NCBI GenBank assembly: GCA_963596015.1
Contig: CAVBJS010000001.1
Span: 1-64,000, forward strand
Reading direction: 5' to 3'
From: CAG-791 sp963596015
GTDB lineage: Bacteria; Bacillota; Clostridia; Lachnospirales; Lachnospiraceae
Length of the DNA stretch: 64,000 bases
Shown here: positions 47,331 to 55,344 of the stretch, one piece after another
Numbering within the stretch: the first letter of the stretch is position 1
Layout: each line of letters opens with the position of its first letter
Made by a program: the position numbers and the translations under genes
The notes under the pieces: generated by a model
What the model saw: only the letters and a program-made list of their open reading frames with translations
What the model was told of the DNA's origin: nothing
Databases searched by the model: none

Positions 47331-48458
47331 TCATGCCTGCCGCATAACTACATCAATGCCCTCAGCCCGAAGCTTCTGTGCCTGCTGCAGCTTCTGCCCG
47401 TAATCCTCCGTGGTAAAGGTGATCACCTGGGGCTCGCCCGGGATCTCTACCTGAGCATTTTGTCTGCGCAAGGCTTCCATCAGAGAATCCACCTGCAGCA
47501 TGACACCGATGGCGTCTGCCTTCTTGCCAAAATGGGTCAGCAGCGTATCATAACGGCCGCCGGAAGCGATGGCGTCTCCTACCCCGTAGGTATAACCCTT
47601 GAAGATCACACCGGTATAATAGTTGTAACGATTCAGCATGGAAAGATCAAAGCTTACATACTTATCAAGCCCATAGGCCTGCAAAACCTGCAGGATCTGG
47701 GTCAGCCGGTTCACTGCCGCCTGGGACTGACTGTTGGATGCTGCCTGGGCCGCATTCTCCAGTGCTTCCTTAGAGCCGATAAATTCCGTGATCTGCAGCA
47801 GATCCTCCCGCCACTTTTTGTCGATGCCGTTTTCGATAAGTACACGCTCCGCCGCAAAATAATTTTTGCCGGAAATATGCTCTCTGATGGCTTTCTCTGT
47901 CACAGGATCCATGTTGGCAGCACTGCAGATCCCCTTAAAATACTCCGCATTGCCGATACTGATCTGAAAATCCTTTAAGCCTGTATGAAGAAGTGCTTCG
48001 ATCAGTAGGGCGATCATCTCGCCGTCTGCATAGGCACTGCCGTCCCCGATCAGCTCCGCACCCATCTGGGTGGTCTCCCGCAGCTTGCCCTGCAGACTGC
48101 TGACATTGGAAAAGGCACTTCCCTGATAGCAAAACCGCAGGGGCGCTGTCTCATCCATATAATACTTGGCCGCACAACGGGCAACAGAAGGCGTAAAGTC
48201 CGGTCTGAGCACCAGAGTATTGCCCTCTTTGTCGAAAAATTTGTACAGTTCCTTAGAAGGCGTCGTACCGATCTCTCTGGAAAAAACATCGAAGAATTCA
48301 AAGGTAGGCGTCTGAATATCACTGTAACCAAACAGATGGAACTGCTGCTGCACCGCGGCGATCACCGTCAGCTTTCTGGCATATTCCCTGCCATAAATAT
48401 CCCGCAATCCCTCCGGGGTATGTAAAAGTTCCTGTCCAGGTGTAGAAAATGTGCTCAT
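47331..48458 (-). CDS. hisZ: ATP phosphoribosyltransferase regulatory subunit HisZ
   Basis: About 375 residues from ATG 48458 (GGGGAT ahead). It is a histidyl-tRNA-synthetase-like protein: TPEGLRDIYGREYARK, the motif 2-like LRFCYQGSAFSN and the late SGGRYDTLLTHFG. It lacks an anticodon-binding domain. With short HisG it forms the octameric, histidine-inhibited enzyme. It is the first gene of the his operon. Confidence 0.95.
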   Translation of the reverse strand: MSTFSTPGQELLHTPEGLRDIYGREYARKLTVIAAVQQQFHLFGYSDIQTPTFEFFDVFSREIGTTPSKELYKFFDKEGNTLVLRPDFTPSVARCAAKYYMDETAPLRFCYQGSAFSNVSSLQGKLRETTQMGAELIGDGSAYADGEMIALLIEALLHTGLKDFQISIGNAEYFKGICSAANMDPVTEKAIREHISGKNYFAAERVLIENGIDKKWREDLLQITEFIGSKEALENAAQAASNSQSQAAVNRLTQILQVLQAYGLDKYVSFDLSMLNRYNYYTGVIFKGYTYGVGDAIASGGRYDTLLTHFGKKADAIGVMLQVDSLMEALRRQNAQVEIPGEPQVITFTTEDYGQKLQQAQKLRAEGIDVVMRQA

Positions 48459-48708
48459 CTTATCCCCATTCCGCAGACGCCCTATGTGAGAGGAATCTTC
48501 GCGCAAATCTGGAATTTGCTCGAAGATGCGGCTGTTTGCGACGCCTGCGGTACAAACAGCTATGAGAACGGCGTGAAAGATCTGCTATCGTGCAGGTCGT
48601 CCGTACTCTCCTCCCATAACACTTTCAGGATACGCGTGTGAGGTGCTGGATTTCATCGCGCATCACTTTAGTGCTTTAAAGTTCTAATTTGCTACTACGG
48701 TAAAACAC
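48459..48708 (-). promoter_or_regulatory. Long structured his operon leader
   Basis: About 250 bases of untranslated leader. GCTGTTTG...CAAACAGC forms one hairpin and ATCTTCGAGCAAAT-TCCAG-ATTTGCGCGAAGAT another, right before hisZ. No T-box consensus (AGGGTGG-ACCGCG) and no His-rich leader peptide were found. TAGCTGTTTG also occurs in the region ahead of the yqeK element. Confidence 0.5.
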
Positions 48709-48715
48709 TGTATGC

Positions 48716-48745
48716 AGTATACATGTAATGTGAAGGATTTGTCAA
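48716..48745 (-). promoter_or_regulatory. his operon promoter
   Basis: Minus strand TTGACA (48740-48745), an 18-base spacer and TATACT (48716-48721). Confidence 0.7.
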
Positions 48746-48789
48746 CCTTCAGCAAGGGTTCTTTGTTCAACGAACTGTAAATGCACCGT

Positions 48790-49323
48790 TTACTCCCGCT
48801 CCGACAGATCCTTATTGATCATCTCCAGATACGGCACCAGTACCCCCTGCTTCTGGGGCAAAATATATGTTTTATCCAACTCATCAAACCGAAAGCTCTT
48901 CCTGCCGCCGCTTTGTGCTCTCTCCCAGAAGGGAAGGAAATTGCGAAAAGGAAGATAATAATAGATATTCTCCGCCGTATAATAGATCAGAAAGAAAGCA
49001 ATGCCCTCCTGCTTTTCAAACGCCTGCATGAATTCCACCTGATGGGGATGGATATTTTGCAATGCAAATGTCATCTGCGCAGATTCCTTGGCATCGAAAC
49101 ATACCGGGATCCCCTGGATCACACCGATATAATCCACCGTACTTTTCTGTTCAAAATAGGCCAGGGTGATATGCCGATGCTCCTGATCGATCTTCATAGG
49201 AGTGATGGGGGTAGGGATCTTCTGGATCAGGGCCAGATTCTTCTCTCTGTATTTTTCGTTGGTCCGGTTGATCATCTCCTCCAGCGTAGAGCCACGAAGT
49301 CCCCTGGAATTCCATGTTGCCAT
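48790..49323 (-). CDS. recU: Holliday junction resolvase RecU
   Basis: 177 residues: TWNSRGLRGSTLEEMINRTN, then VDYIGVIQGIPVCFDAKES with the nuclease Asp/Glu-x-Lys residues, and FFLIYYTAENIYYYLPF. RecU cuts four-way junctions in Firmicutes recombination and segregation. AGTGAGG lies before the ATG. No penicillin-binding-protein gene, its usual partner in Bacillus, is next to it. Confidence 0.95.
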   Translation of the reverse strand: MATWNSRGLRGSTLEEMINRTNEKYREKNLALIQKIPTPITPMKIDQEHRHITLAYFEQKSTVDYIGVIQGIPVCFDAKESAQMTFALQNIHPHQVEFMQAFEKQEGIAFFLIYYTAENIYYYLPFRNFLPFWERAQSGGRKSFRFDELDKTYILPQKQGVLVPYLEMINKDLSERE

Positions 49324-49373
49324 ATAATCCTCACTTTACAACCGTTCAGCACCTGCGCCCGATCGGTAATCTT

Positions 49374-50408
49374 CTATATTCCATTATCCATGATCTTCGA
49401 AAAGATCATCGGATCCGGCGCTGTAAATTCTCTTCCCTGCAGATAACCAAAGGGCGCCGGCATCTGCGCCGGAAAACATATCCGACAGGCAAACAAAAGC
49501 TGTCCCTGTATGCCGTATTTTTTCCGGCACTGCACATTGAAAGCCCCGTCTCCGTATTTCGGATCCCCGGCGATGGGATGGCCCTGAGAAGCCAAATGAG
49601 CCCGGAGCTGATGGGTCTTTCCCGTGACCAGCAGTGCCTCCAGCAGGGTAAAGTCTTTTTCCGTCCGCAATGGCTTATAATGGGTCTCGGTATAAACGCC
49701 TTTTCCTTTATTCCGGTCATCAGCCTCAAGAGCCTTAAAGGAAACCTTATTGACCGCCTCATCCTTTTGCAGATATCCTTTGATCACCCCGGCGTCCCGG
49801 ATCTGCCCCCGTACTACCATATGGTAGTATTTATGTAAGCTCCTGTCTTTTAAAAGAGCCGCAAACATCTGACTGGCCGGCAGCGTTTTGGCACACAGCA
49901 AAATGCCGCCTGTTTGATGATCCAGGCGGTTGCATACAGCGGGCTTAAACAAGGACAGGGATGCCGGCGTGATCTCCTTTTTCTTTAGCAGATAACCCAA
50001 AAGCCACTCATTCATGGACAGATCCTGCGGCTTGGCTTTCTGGGAAAGAACGCCGGCAGGCTTAACTACCAGCAAAATGTGTTCATCCTCATAGAGAATG
50101 GGCAGCTTTCCATGCATTGCTTTGTCTGTGATCTTTTCATAGGCCTGCAGGTAAGCCTCTGTCTTTTCCTCTTTGGCCGGATCTCCAAGGCCCATAAATT
50201 TATCCAAGGTCTCTTTGGCAAAAAAGACGCTGACCTCATCTCCCGCACGCAATATCTCTCTGCCGTCTGCCTTTGCTCCGTTCAGGGTAATATTTTTCTT
50301 GCGCAGCATTTTATATAAAAAAGAAGACCCGGCGACAGGCAATCGTCGCCGAAGATACTTATCCAGGCGCTGACTCTGTTCGTTATCTCCTATGATCCAT
50401 TTTTCCAT
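49374..50408 (-). CDS. RluA-family pseudouridine synthase
   Basis: About 344 residues from ATG 50408. An S4-like N-terminal domain (QRLDKYLRRRLP) precedes the catalytic domain with the nucleophile Asp in AVCNRLDHQTGGILLCAK, GKTHQLRAHLASQGHPIAGDPKYG and LHKYYHMVV. It modifies uridines in 23S rRNA or tRNA (RluC/RluD type). Ends near recU (50 bases). Confidence 0.93.
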   Translation of the reverse strand: MEKWIIGDNEQSQRLDKYLRRRLPVAGSSFLYKMLRKKNITLNGAKADGREILRAGDEVSVFFAKETLDKFMGLGDPAKEEKTEAYLQAYEKITDKAMHGKLPILYEDEHILLVVKPAGVLSQKAKPQDLSMNEWLLGYLLKKKEITPASLSLFKPAVCNRLDHQTGGILLCAKTLPASQMFAALLKDRSLHKYYHMVVRGQIRDAGVIKGYLQKDEAVNKVSFKALEADDRNKGKGVYTETHYKPLRTEKDFTLLEALLVTGKTHQLRAHLASQGHPIAGDPKYGDGAFNVQCRKKYGIQGQLLFACRICFPAQMPAPFGYLQGREFTAPDPMIFSKIMDNGI

Positions 50409-50551
50409 AATGATCCCCATTTCCCGGGCACAGTTTGCCGTAGGAATCTCTGTTTCTTCCCATGTTTACAGCGAATAAAAGACAAGCGTTCCTATTTCCC
50501 GCTAAGCTGATCTTTAATTTGCATTTTCACAGTTCACAACGGTTTATCATC

Positions 50552-51112
50552 CTAAAGAGAAATAGAGCGAAACAGATTAAAAAGTGCTTCGCTGCTGCCT
50601 GTTTTTCCCTCTGCCAGGGCGTTCAGCTGGTCCAGACGCTCTAAGTACTTGTCCAGGCTAAAGAAGATCTTGACGGTATAATCGTGAAAGCCGTTATTTT
50701 CCATCATCTTTTTGATATGCTCTTCCCCGGCCCGGCCATCACATGCGGCCGTCTCCGTAAAGGCACATACATTCTTTCCGGCCTTGGTGATATGGCTCAA
50801 CTGAAAGTTCTTACTGTAGCTGGTCATATACAGATCCCACGCCCCGGGCAGATCGCCGATATGCTGGTTGATCCTGCTGCGGACCTGCTCCGAGCAAGGC
50901 TTTGCCTTATGGAACATGATCATATTTACCACACATTTGCCCAACGGCAGACACCCTAAAGCCGCCAGGATCGTAAAGAGATTTTTATTGGTGCCAAAAT
51001 ACCATCTGGCCACGAAATAGATCACCAGTACCATGGCTAGCATCAATATGGAAACTGCGATGGAAAGCTTTCTTCTGTTCTTTATGTATCCGAATTCACC
51101 TTTTTTCTTCAT
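50552..51112 (-). CDS. Uncharacterised membrane protein
   Basis: 186 residues from ATG 51112 (AAAGGA ahead). Two closely spaced hydrophobic helices, LSIAVSILMLAMVLVIYFVA and LFTILAALGCLPLGKCVVNM, follow a basic N-terminus; the remaining ~115 residues are soluble, with a Cys pair and an HIKKMMENNGFHDYTVKIF segment. No known domain. It stands alone between the pseudouridine synthase and the coiled-coil gene. Confidence 0.8.
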   Translation of the reverse strand: MKKKGEFGYIKNRRKLSIAVSILMLAMVLVIYFVARWYFGTNKNLFTILAALGCLPLGKCVVNMIMFHKAKPCSEQVRSRINQHIGDLPGAWDLYMTSYSKNFQLSHITKAGKNVCAFTETAACDGRAGEEHIKKMMENNGFHDYTVKIFFSLDKYLERLDQLNALAEGKTGSSEALFNLFRSISL

Positions 51113-51208
51113 ATGTTCCTTTCTGAATCTCAACAGGGAAACGATCACACAAAGAAAGTCGATTTCACATGCTCCATGTAAAATCGACCTTCCCTCTCAT
51201 TCTCCCTG

Positions 51209-51883
51209 TTACTGTCCGTTTGTCCCCATTATATCCTCGCCGGCTGCATCTACATCCGGCAGATAGCCGGTCCCTTGTCCCGCAGCCTCGGGATAATAGC
51301 CTTCCTCCGGCGCAGCATCTGCTGTCTGATCATACAGCAGCTCCTCCTGAGGATGAAGATCTGCTCTGTTCTGACGCAGGGTCTTGGCATAGCCGTCCAG
51401 GTTGTTATTAAAATTGGCGTAGATGGCGTTGGTGCTCTCCATGGTACGCGTGGTCACTTCCTCTAACTGGGCTAGCATCTCATCCATATATTGCACAGCG
51501 GAAGCACGATATGCATTGGCCTCATTGATGGCCTTATCCAGAATATCCTGGGCCTGCTTGGATGCTAACTTCACCACTTCATTGGCCTGTGCGTAGGCCT
51601 GCTGCATGATCTCATGCTCATTGATCAGCTCATTGGTATGTACGGTAGCCTCCCGGATCAGCTCCTCCGCCTTGCTCTTGGCATCGTTTAAAATGGCTTC
51701 CTTATTGTTGATGATCCGCTGATAATGCTGGATCTCCTCCGGCAGCTTGGCCCGAAGCTGCTGCAGATATCCGTCCATTTCCTCCCGGTCTACTACAATC
51801 TTAGAATTAGAAAAAGGCTGATTATGACAGCTGTCAATGTAATCCTCTATCTGATCAATCTGCTGCTCAATTCTGCTGCTCAT
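51209..51883 (-). CDS. DivIVA/ATP-synthase-b-like coiled-coil protein
   Basis: 224 residues. Residues about 30-165 are a long Glu/Ala/Gln-rich heptad coiled coil (ILNDAKSKAEELIREATVHT, ASKQAQDILDKAINEANAYR). The C-terminal 60 residues are disordered and acidic, rich in Gly, Tyr, Pro. There is no membrane helix. Such proteins near coaD in Lachnospiraceae are annotated as hypothetical; a polar scaffold role is only a guess. Confidence 0.8.
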   Translation of the reverse strand: MSSRIEQQIDQIEDYIDSCHNQPFSNSKIVVDREEMDGYLQQLRAKLPEEIQHYQRIINNKEAILNDAKSKAEELIREATVHTNELINEHEIMQQAYAQANEVVKLASKQAQDILDKAINEANAYRASAVQYMDEMLAQLEEVTTRTMESTNAIYANFNNNLDGYAKTLRQNRADLHPQEELLYDQTADAAPEEGYYPEAAGQGTGYLPDVDAAGEDIMGTNGQ

Positions 51884-51973
51884 TGGCTTCTCCCGTTCCT
51901 ATGCTGTCAATTCACCGTATCTGTTCTGCACACGTAAAGGCAGCCTGTATCTCCGGTGCGATCCTGCATCTGT

Positions 51974-52462
51974 CTATTTTATAGTCTTGAATTTCTCATG
52001 TACCCGCTCCTCGATCAGAGGCGGCACACATTGATGGATATCTCCCTGAAAGCTGGCGATCTCCTTGACGCTGGAGGAGCTTAAATATGCATACTCCAGA
52101 CTGGTAGTCAGGAAAATAGTATCCAGACTTCCCCCTGATAACTTGCGGTTGGTCTGGGCAATCTGCAGCTCATACTCAAAATCCGTAATAGCCCGCAGTC
52201 CCCGAATGGCAATATGCACATTCATCTTTTTGGCATAATCGATCAGCAGGCCCTGAAAAGAATCCACGCGTACATTGGGTATATCCTTCGTCACATCTTG
52301 TAACATTTTAACACGTTCATCTACGGAAAACAACGGCGTCTTAGCCTTATTGTCCAAAACAGAAACGATAAGCTCGTCAAACATTTCCGCAGCCCGTCTG
52401 ATCACATCAATATGCCCATAAGTTACCGGATCGAAGCTTCCGGGATAAATTGCAGCTTTCAT
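51974..52462 (-). CDS. coaD: Phosphopantetheine adenylyltransferase
   Basis: 162 residues: YPGSFDPVTYGHIDVIRRA is the HxGH-type nucleotidyltransferase site, and YAYLSSSSVKEIASFQGD the ISSTxVRE-like motif. It makes dephospho-CoA. It follows rsmD by 38 bases, the usual pairing. Confidence 0.98.
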   Translation of the reverse strand: MKAAIYPGSFDPVTYGHIDVIRRAAEMFDELIVSVLDNKAKTPLFSVDERVKMLQDVTKDIPNVRVDSFQGLLIDYAKKMNVHIAIRGLRAITDFEYELQIAQTNRKLSGGSLDTIFLTTSLEYAYLSSSSVKEIASFQGDIHQCVPPLIEERVHEKFKTIK

Positions 52463-52500
52463 TATACTCCTAACTTGGCAGGTGTCCCTTCTCCTGCGGC

Positions 52501-53052
52501 TTAGTTCTTTTTCTTAAAGAAAATATGCTCGTTACTCTTATACTTCTTTTCTCTGACGATCTCTAAAGAGGTATCCTCCATATAGGAAAAGTCGGTATCC
52601 AACAGTGCTTCCACAATGATAACGGTATTTTCCGTCACATAAGGAGCGCTCTCCAAAGCTAAAAGTGCAGCCTTCTGTACCGGGGATTCATAGGGCGGAT
52701 CCAGATAAATGATATCTGCTTCCTTCTCATGAATGTTACGGATGGCATTAAGCACATCCTGCTTCATTACCGTAGCCTTTTCCTCAAAGTGAGTCTTGTG
52801 AAGATTCTCCTGAATGCACTTTAAGGCATCTCTTCCGTTTTCAGCGAAATAGCAGTGCTTAGCACCCCGGCTGAGGGCCTCGATGCCGATGCCGCCGCTG
52901 CCGGCGCAAAGATCAAGGAAGACTGCGCCCGGCACGTCCATCTGAATCATATTAAAAAGTGTCTCTTTGATGCGGTCCTGGGTAGGTCTCGTATCAATGC
53001 CGTCCGGCGTCACCAAAGGAAGACGCCTGGCTGTACCTGCGATTACTCTCAT
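52501..53052 (-). CDS. rsmD: 16S rRNA (guanine-966-N2)-methyltransferase
   Basis: 183 residues. RVIAGTARRLPLVTPDG at the start, VFLDLCAGSGGIGIEALSRGA (SAM site) and IIYLDPPYESP (NPPY-type catalytic motif). The start is preceded by AGAAATGAGGATAT, like the yqeK/hisB ribosome-binding context. It is 24 bases after the topoisomerase A gene. Confidence 0.97.
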   Translation of the reverse strand: MRVIAGTARRLPLVTPDGIDTRPTQDRIKETLFNMIQMDVPGAVFLDLCAGSGGIGIEALSRGAKHCYFAENGRDALKCIQENLHKTHFEEKATVMKQDVLNAIRNIHEKEADIIYLDPPYESPVQKAALLALESAPYVTENTVIIVEALLDTDFSYMEDTSLEIVREKKYKSNEHIFFKKKN

Positions 53053-53076
53053 ATATCCTCATTTCTCCGGAATATT

Positions 53077-55326
53077 CTATTGCCTGCTTCCTCTGCCGTC
53101 CCGGGAAGCCAGTTTTAATTTATTCAATTCTACTTCTTTTTCTTTAAATTGAACAGACTTTGACTCCAGGTTCCTGGTAAAATACACATTTTCTACAAAA
53201 TCGTTCTTGATCAGCTTCATGCCCCGGACGCCTACGGCGATCTTCTTTTTCTCCGGGATCTGTTCTACCGGGAATTTCAGGAAGTAGCCTTCTTTGGACT
53301 GGAATACGATATTTTGCTGTCCGTCATAGACGCTGACGCAGACCACCTCGTCTCCCTCTGTCAGCTTGGTGGCCGCTACCGTCTTTTTCGCCACATCAAA
53401 TTCGCCGCCGTCTACCAGCTTGCACATGGAATACTTCGTCACAAAGATGACCCTGTACAGATTAAGAGCCGACTGACTGGTCACCAGTACGATCTCCTCT
53501 TTGGAGGAATCAAAATTGCCTATATTATCAAGAGGTACGCCCTTATCCCGCAGCTTGGCCATGGGAAGATCCGCCATCTTGACCGTATGAAGCTGGCCGG
53601 TATTGGTAAAGATACAGATCTTGCCGGTATTTTTGCAGCACACCACGTACTTAAACTCTGCCTCTACGGTCTCCTTATTACGCTGATAGGTATTGGCATC
53701 CAGGGTCTTGGCATAGCCGAAACGGTCCATAACAAAATAAACATCTGCCTCTTCTACAGGCTTTTCCACGTAGACTGCCTCTTTGGCCTGCACGATCTGG
53801 GTGCGTCTTTCGGTGCCGTAGGCCTTCTTAAATCCCTGCAGTTCCTTGCGTATCACCTGGGTCATGGAAGTCCGGTCCTCTAAGATATCCTCGTAGCGAT
53901 AGATATTGGCCACGGTCTCCTCATGCTCTTTGATCAGCGCCTCCAGCTCTAAGCCGATCAATTTATAGAGGCGCATATCCAGAATGGCATCTGCCTGTGC
54001 CTCGGTAAACTGCAGCTGGGCTGCCATGACAGCAGATTCCGGTGACTTAAAGGAAACCCCGTCTGTCTTGCCTTCTACCATGCAGGCTTTCGCCTGGGCT
54101 CTGTCCTTGGAGCCCCGCAGGATCTCGATGATCAGATCGATGACGTTGCAGGCCTTGATCAGACCTTCCTGGATCTCCCGGCGACTCTTTTCCTTTTCCA
54201 AAAGGGTGGTATATTTCCGGCGGTTTGTCTCAAACTGGAAATCGATATTGGCCTTCAGAATCTGGCGAAGGCCCATGGTCTCCGGCCGGCCGTCTGCAAT
54301 GGCCAGCATGTTGACACCGAAGGTATCTTCCAGTCTGGTCTTTTTATAGAGAAGATTCTTGAAATTCTCTACGTCCGCATCCTTTCGCAGCTCGATAACG
54401 ATGCGGATGCCTTCTTTGCCGGACTGGTTGGTGATATCCACGATATCCTGAGTCACCTTATTTTCGGCAAGGGAAGCCACATCCGACAGAAACTTGGCAA
54501 TATTGGCGCCGATCATGGTATAGGGGATCTCGGTGATCACCAGATTGGTGCGGCCGTTTTTGCCTTTTTCCGTCTCTATCTTGCCCCGGATGCGGATCTT
54601 GCCGCTGCCGGTCTCATATACGGACAACAGCTCGTCCTGGTTGGTGACGATGCCGCCGGTGGGAAAATCCGGGCCGGGCATGATCTTCATCAGCTCCGCC
54701 GTGGTGATCTCCGGATCAGCCAGATAAGCCAATTCTGCGTCGATCACCTCTGCTAAGTTGTGGGGCGGCGTAGAGGTGGTCATACCTACCGCAATGCCTT
54801 CGGAGCCGTTGATGAGAAAATTGGGTATCTTTACCGGCAGCACGGAGGGTTCCTTTTCCGTCTCATCGAAGTTGGGCACGAAGTCCACTACGTCCTTATC
54901 AAGGTCCGCCAGAAAAGCCTCTTCCGTCACCTTCTGCAGTCTTGCCTCGGTATAACGCATGGCAGCGGCGCCGTCACCCTCGATGCTGCCGAAATTACCG
55001 TGGCCGTCTACCAGTGGCAGCTCTTTTTTAAAGGTCTGCGCCATCACCACCAGCGCATCATAAATGGAGGAATCACCGTGGGGATGATATTTACCCATGG
55101 TATCACCGACGATACGGGCACTCTTACGGTACGGACGGTCATGCCGGATTCCCAGCTCCCGCATATCGTAGAGGGTACGCCGCTGTACAGGCTTTAAGCC
55201 ATCCCGCACATCCGGCAGCGCTCTGGCAATGATGACGCTCATCGCGTAGTCGATATAGGATTTCTGCATCAGTTCCGCGTATTCTGTCTTGATTACCCGG
55301 TCTTCTCTCATTTCTGTTACGGCCAC
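53077..55326 (-). CDS. Type II topoisomerase subunit A (ParC-like)
   Basis: 749 residues from GTG 55326 (GAGAGG 7 bases ahead). SARIVGDTMGKYHPHGD is the quinolone-pocket helix and AMRYTEARL holds the DNA-linking Tyr125. The C-terminal beta-propeller blades are seen (GYAKTLDANTY, GYFLKFPVEQI), but I find no QRRGGKG GyrA box, so it is more like topoisomerase IV than gyrase. With the B subunit 18 bases upstream it decatenates or relaxes DNA. It could still be annotated gyrA. Confidence 0.93.
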   Translation of the reverse strand: MAVTEMREDRVIKTEYAELMQKSYIDYAMSVIIARALPDVRDGLKPVQRRTLYDMRELGIRHDRPYRKSARIVGDTMGKYHPHGDSSIYDALVVMAQTFKKELPLVDGHGNFGSIEGDGAAAMRYTEARLQKVTEEAFLADLDKDVVDFVPNFDETEKEPSVLPVKIPNFLINGSEGIAVGMTTSTPPHNLAEVIDAELAYLADPEITTAELMKIMPGPDFPTGGIVTNQDELLSVYETGSGKIRIRGKIETEKGKNGRTNLVITEIPYTMIGANIAKFLSDVASLAENKVTQDIVDITNQSGKEGIRIVIELRKDADVENFKNLLYKKTRLEDTFGVNMLAIADGRPETMGLRQILKANIDFQFETNRRKYTTLLEKEKSRREIQEGLIKACNVIDLIIEILRGSKDRAQAKACMVEGKTDGVSFKSPESAVMAAQLQFTEAQADAILDMRLYKLIGLELEALIKEHEETVANIYRYEDILEDRTSMTQVIRKELQGFKKAYGTERRTQIVQAKEAVYVEKPVEEADVYFVMDRFGYAKTLDANTYQRNKETVEAEFKYVVCCKNTGKICIFTNTGQLHTVKMADLPMAKLRDKGVPLDNIGNFDSSKEEIVLVTSQSALNLYRVIFVTKYSMCKLVDGGEFDVAKKTVAATKLTEGDEVVCVSVYDGQQNIVFQSKEGYFLKFPVEQIPEKKKIAVGVRGMKLIKNDFVENVYFTRNLESKSVQFKEKEVELNKLKLASRDGRGSRQ

Positions 55327-55344
55327 TGCTTAACCTCTCTTTAT

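Noticed and set aside
48459..48708. T-box riboswitch in the his leader
   Set aside because: TGTACCGCAGG looked similar, but the conserved AGGGTGG-ACCGCG block, specifier loop and terminator were not found.
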